From the NCBI GenBank assembly GCA_008931825.1, contig QXVZ01028511.1, positions 62,576 through 126,575 of the forward strand: a DNA stretch of 64,000 bases, read 5' to 3'. Origin of the DNA: Phallusia fumigata. Lineage: Eukaryota; Chordata; Ascidiacea; Phlebobranchia; Ascidiidae. The notes under the pieces are model-generated. The model saw only the letters and a list, made by a program, of their open reading frames with translations, was not told the DNA's origin and ran no database searches. The position numbers were made by a program, and so were the translations under genes. Shown here in pieces: positions 61,267 to 64,000 of the stretch. How positions within the stretch are numbered: position 1 is the stretch's first letter; every line of letters begins with the position of its first letter.

Positions 61267-64000
61267 ATGGCCGCGGCTAATTACAAAGTTTCAGTTACGG
61301 TAAGTATAAAAACAATAGAACCTAAAGAAACACTAAACCCTAAACTTGCCAATTTTAGTGTTCGTTTGCAATTAAACTTGTACGTTGTTATGGAATCAGC
61401 GTCTATTGACCTCTAAATCAAGATTTAAACTGTCATAGACAAAAACTAATGGGTCGCATGCTTGATTGCATAGAGCTGGTTCAATACCTGCTTGGCAAGG
61501 TTGGCAGTACGTACCAGTACGTATTTAGTTGTGCGTACCACGTACCTTAATACGAAGTGCGTATACCGTATCACCGTACAGTACCTTTCAAAGATTTTTG
61601 CTGCGTGCCGTATCGTACCGTACTGCCATCCATTGTCAAAAATAGAAAACAGTCCGGTACGCATTGAGTTGTGCGTGTCGCATATTTTGATGATTTTCGT
61701 TGCGCACCGTATCGTACCAACATACCGTACCGTAATACTATCCTTACTGTTCGAAGAGTTTACGTAACAATAATAAACACTGGCAACAAAACTCGCTTGC
61801 AGACTTCAGATGCAACTGACAACGCTGGAACCAACTCAACAGTCCATCTCGAGATGGTTGGGGAGAACGGTTCAACCACTGGCTGGCTCACATTGGACAA
61901 ATTTCTTCACAACGATTTTGCAGCTGGAGAGAGCGACACTTACGATCTTACATGTAAAGATGTTGGTCTGCCGATTATCATTCGATTCAGTGAGTATTAA
62001 CAAGGAAAATGTTACTTGCGTCCATGTAAACACAGAAGAATTTCAAGTACACGGTTATGTGGAAATAGTAAAACTCTGTGAGCGGTTATCTTCACGAAAA
62101 GCCGTTGTATCGTTGAATTGGGTGACAATTTATGAGACTGATGTTATTGAGTGAATTCTGTAACTTTAAAGTTGCATGGCACGATATGAGACGTTTTTTA
62201 AGAGATTAACCCACAGGCACCCATAAACTTCCCCTTCGCTGATAAACTTCTCCTTTGGTAACATCCTAATTACTGGAAAAAGGAATTTTTTGCCTTGCGA
62301 TAAGAACACGCTATGCGAGTAAGCGATCTGAAAAAGATGTTTCTGACAGAGCTGACAAACTGGTTCAGTACGGATGAATGGATGTGCAACATCGTCAAAG
62401 TAGAATATGGAACCGAGTCGGCCGAGTTTCCCATCTACGATTGGATTACAACTTTTATCGAGGTCACAAGAGGAGACGGTGAGATATAACATATTATGGC
62501 AAACTAGTTATCGGGTGAAACTTAAGTACCTGGAAACGGAAAATTGCATTAAATGCGATTGCAATAAGTAAAGAGTTTTCACATTCTTTGAGATCACAAA
62601 CGTTTGTATAGTGTAAACGCACACTATTTAAAGCGGCCGGACACATTGTTTTCAACTAGTTTTGCTATACTATTTGCGTCGTATCTCAGCTATGTTGGTT
62701 TTGCTTCAATGCATGAAAGCTATGTGACTGTTGGAACCAAAATACCTAAAAATACTGTTTAAATCCATGGGAAGAAGAATGTTGGGAATTTTTAGTGCAA
62801 TTTCCATCGCAGTGGCGAATCAAACCTGCTGTGTTCCACGTATCATGAAATAAATTAGCGTGAGGCTTTATTTACAGCCCAACTCCCACAGAATATCAGC
62901 AGCGCCGAAGTGAAGAAGTTGCGTAAGGACGAAATAACTGGGAATTTGACAAAGTTTGCTTGGGTCGCAAAACCGACGAAGCCCAGCGACATCGGGTGGG
63001 GACTTCCCCGGTATGTCAACGCCGCCACGCATCAGCAACTTCCGAGAATTTTCCAACGAGACGAAGTGAGGTCTAATCATTTTCTTGGTACCGGATTCTC
63101 TGGGGCTGTCAACGCAGCGTACAACCTTGTGGAAAGTATGTATTCCGATCTTACACGCACTATAGGTTAGAGGCAGTGTAGGTCATACATTTTTAACGAT
63201 TTGTGTTGTGCAGTCATACCCCTTTTATATTTTACAAGCTGTATTTTACACTCTTGAAATATGTAATCAACTTTGGTTACTGAAAGACAGACCTTGACAC
63301 ATATGCAAAGTTTTTTGTCTCAGATTTCTTTAAATTTTAACCGTAACTAGTAATTCAAGCATGAAATATTAGTTTGAACTTAAAACGTTTTCGCTGGCCA
63401 TAGGTTGTATACCTTATTGGTCCACAAGTAATAGCTTCGACAAGGTAAATGTCTTTTTTTTTATTTCGTTTTAAGCTTTGTTTGCCCCCATTGATGAGCT
63501 GACAGACTACCATAGTCTGTACAAACACGAATCTCTGAAACGTGAAAATCCCATGTATTTGGAAGAGTAAGTATAAAAACATACCATTTTTGTAAATCTT
63601 TTACGGGCTTGAGAAGTGCTTTTCCCACAACATTTTTAAAATTTTTGCTGAACAAAATTGTGAATAATTTAATAAAGCGGCCATTTACATTTTGGCATAT
63701 CAGGTTTAAGAGAATGTTTTTTGGTGGCTATGCAACACACTGAGTATGACCTTATACCTTTTGCGTTTTATTGTGGCGACAAAACATTGTAAAAGACCCT
63801 TTAATGTGGAACTATTCAATTCACAAGTCAATATTCTTAAACCGGCGCCTAAATTGACTGATTTTACTTCAGGAGAGTTTGGTTTACATTTTGTTTACCG
63901 TAAGTTTTATTGATTCAGTTGGTACGAGGACCATAGCATGGGCAGACAAATCCTGAACGGCATCAGTCCACTCTGCTTCAAGCGTTGCACGTCGCTTCCG
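61267..64000 (+). CDS. LOX-F: PLAT-lipoxygenase, 5' half only (cut by window end)
   Basis: 260 codons are visible. The first exon gives MAAANYKVSVT, so unlike its five neighbours it has no Gly2/Cys signal and starts almost directly with the PLAT fold, as human 5-LOX does. PLAT is at about 12-116 (LEMVGENGSTTGW, LHNDFAAGESD: Asn and Asp of the calcium site present, Glu replaced by Ala). The lipoxygenase domain begins with GWGLPRYVNAATHQQLPRI and MGRQILNGISPL. The iron ligands lie beyond the window. Exons: 61267-61299, 61803-61989, 62350-62478, 62878-63135, 63476-63566, 63919 to the edge. Phases match the other family members. It is as diverged from LOX-D/E as from LOX-A/B, so it is not part of the recent duplication. 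Confidence 0.93.
61503..61738. repeat. GTAC/CGTACC-rich repeat in LOX-F intron 1
   Basis: Many GTACC, GTACG and CCGTAC words occur on both strands. Two diverged direct units each carry AGTTGTGCGT (about 61529 and 61668) and CGTATCGTACC (about 61610 and 61709). The words are near-palindromic, so it may be the remains of a small inverted-repeat element. Non-coding. Confidence 0.55.

Overview
The window is eukaryotic and intron-rich, with short GT-AG introns (mostly 100-800 bases) and AT-rich non-coding DNA. The gene set (a full-length metazoan SPT6, TAF10, and animal-type PLAT-lipoxygenases) together with compact genes and candidate trans-splice acceptors just upstream of start codons suggests an ascidian tunicate such as Ciona. 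The phylum is an inference. No bacterial, viral or organellar gene was seen.

Layout. (1) 187-12488, minus strand: 26 coding exons of the transcription elongation factor SPT6 (SUPT6H), running off the left edge. (2) 13032-18232 and 19409-26290, minus strand: two complete lipoxygenase genes (LOX-A, LOX-B), 14 coding exons each. (3) 28689-30438, minus strand: TAF10 (4 exons). (4) 31026-38539, plus strand: LOX-C, head-to-head with TAF10. (5) 37724-43393: a block of duplicated sequence around a single N, most likely two haplotypes laid end to end by the assembler. (6) 43378-49948, plus: LOX-D. (7) 54900-58905, plus: LOX-E, a recent duplicate of LOX-D, with its middle exons hidden by a single N at 57272. 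(8) 61267-64000, plus: 5' half of LOX-F, cut by the right edge.

The six lipoxygenases share one exon plan (internal exons of 187, 129, about 255, about 94, about 157, about 240-258, 193, 81, 119, 120, 135, 99 bases and a last exon of about 180, always in the same phases), so they are tandem duplicates of one ancestor. Each has an N-terminal PLAT/C2-like domain in exons 2-3 and the iron-binding lipoxygenase domain in exons 4-14. Two features stand out. Five of six begin with Met-Gly plus nearby cysteines (MGNAC, MGCC, MGAICC), a predicted myristoylation/palmitoylation signal not found in the classic animal 5- or 15-lipoxygenases. And LOX-A has an intact reading frame but has lost an iron-ligand histidine (Arg388 instead) and the C-terminal isoleucine, so it looks like a lipoxygenase pseudoenzyme. 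The others keep all five iron ligands where visible but differ at the Ala/Gly stereocontrol site (Ala, Ser, Thr).

Exon boundaries were read by eye from splice signals and homology and checked by reading-frame phase through every complete gene. Functional claims rest on recalled family sequences (human 5-LOX, 15-LOX-1, coral 8R-LOX, human SUPT6H and TAF10), not on a database search.
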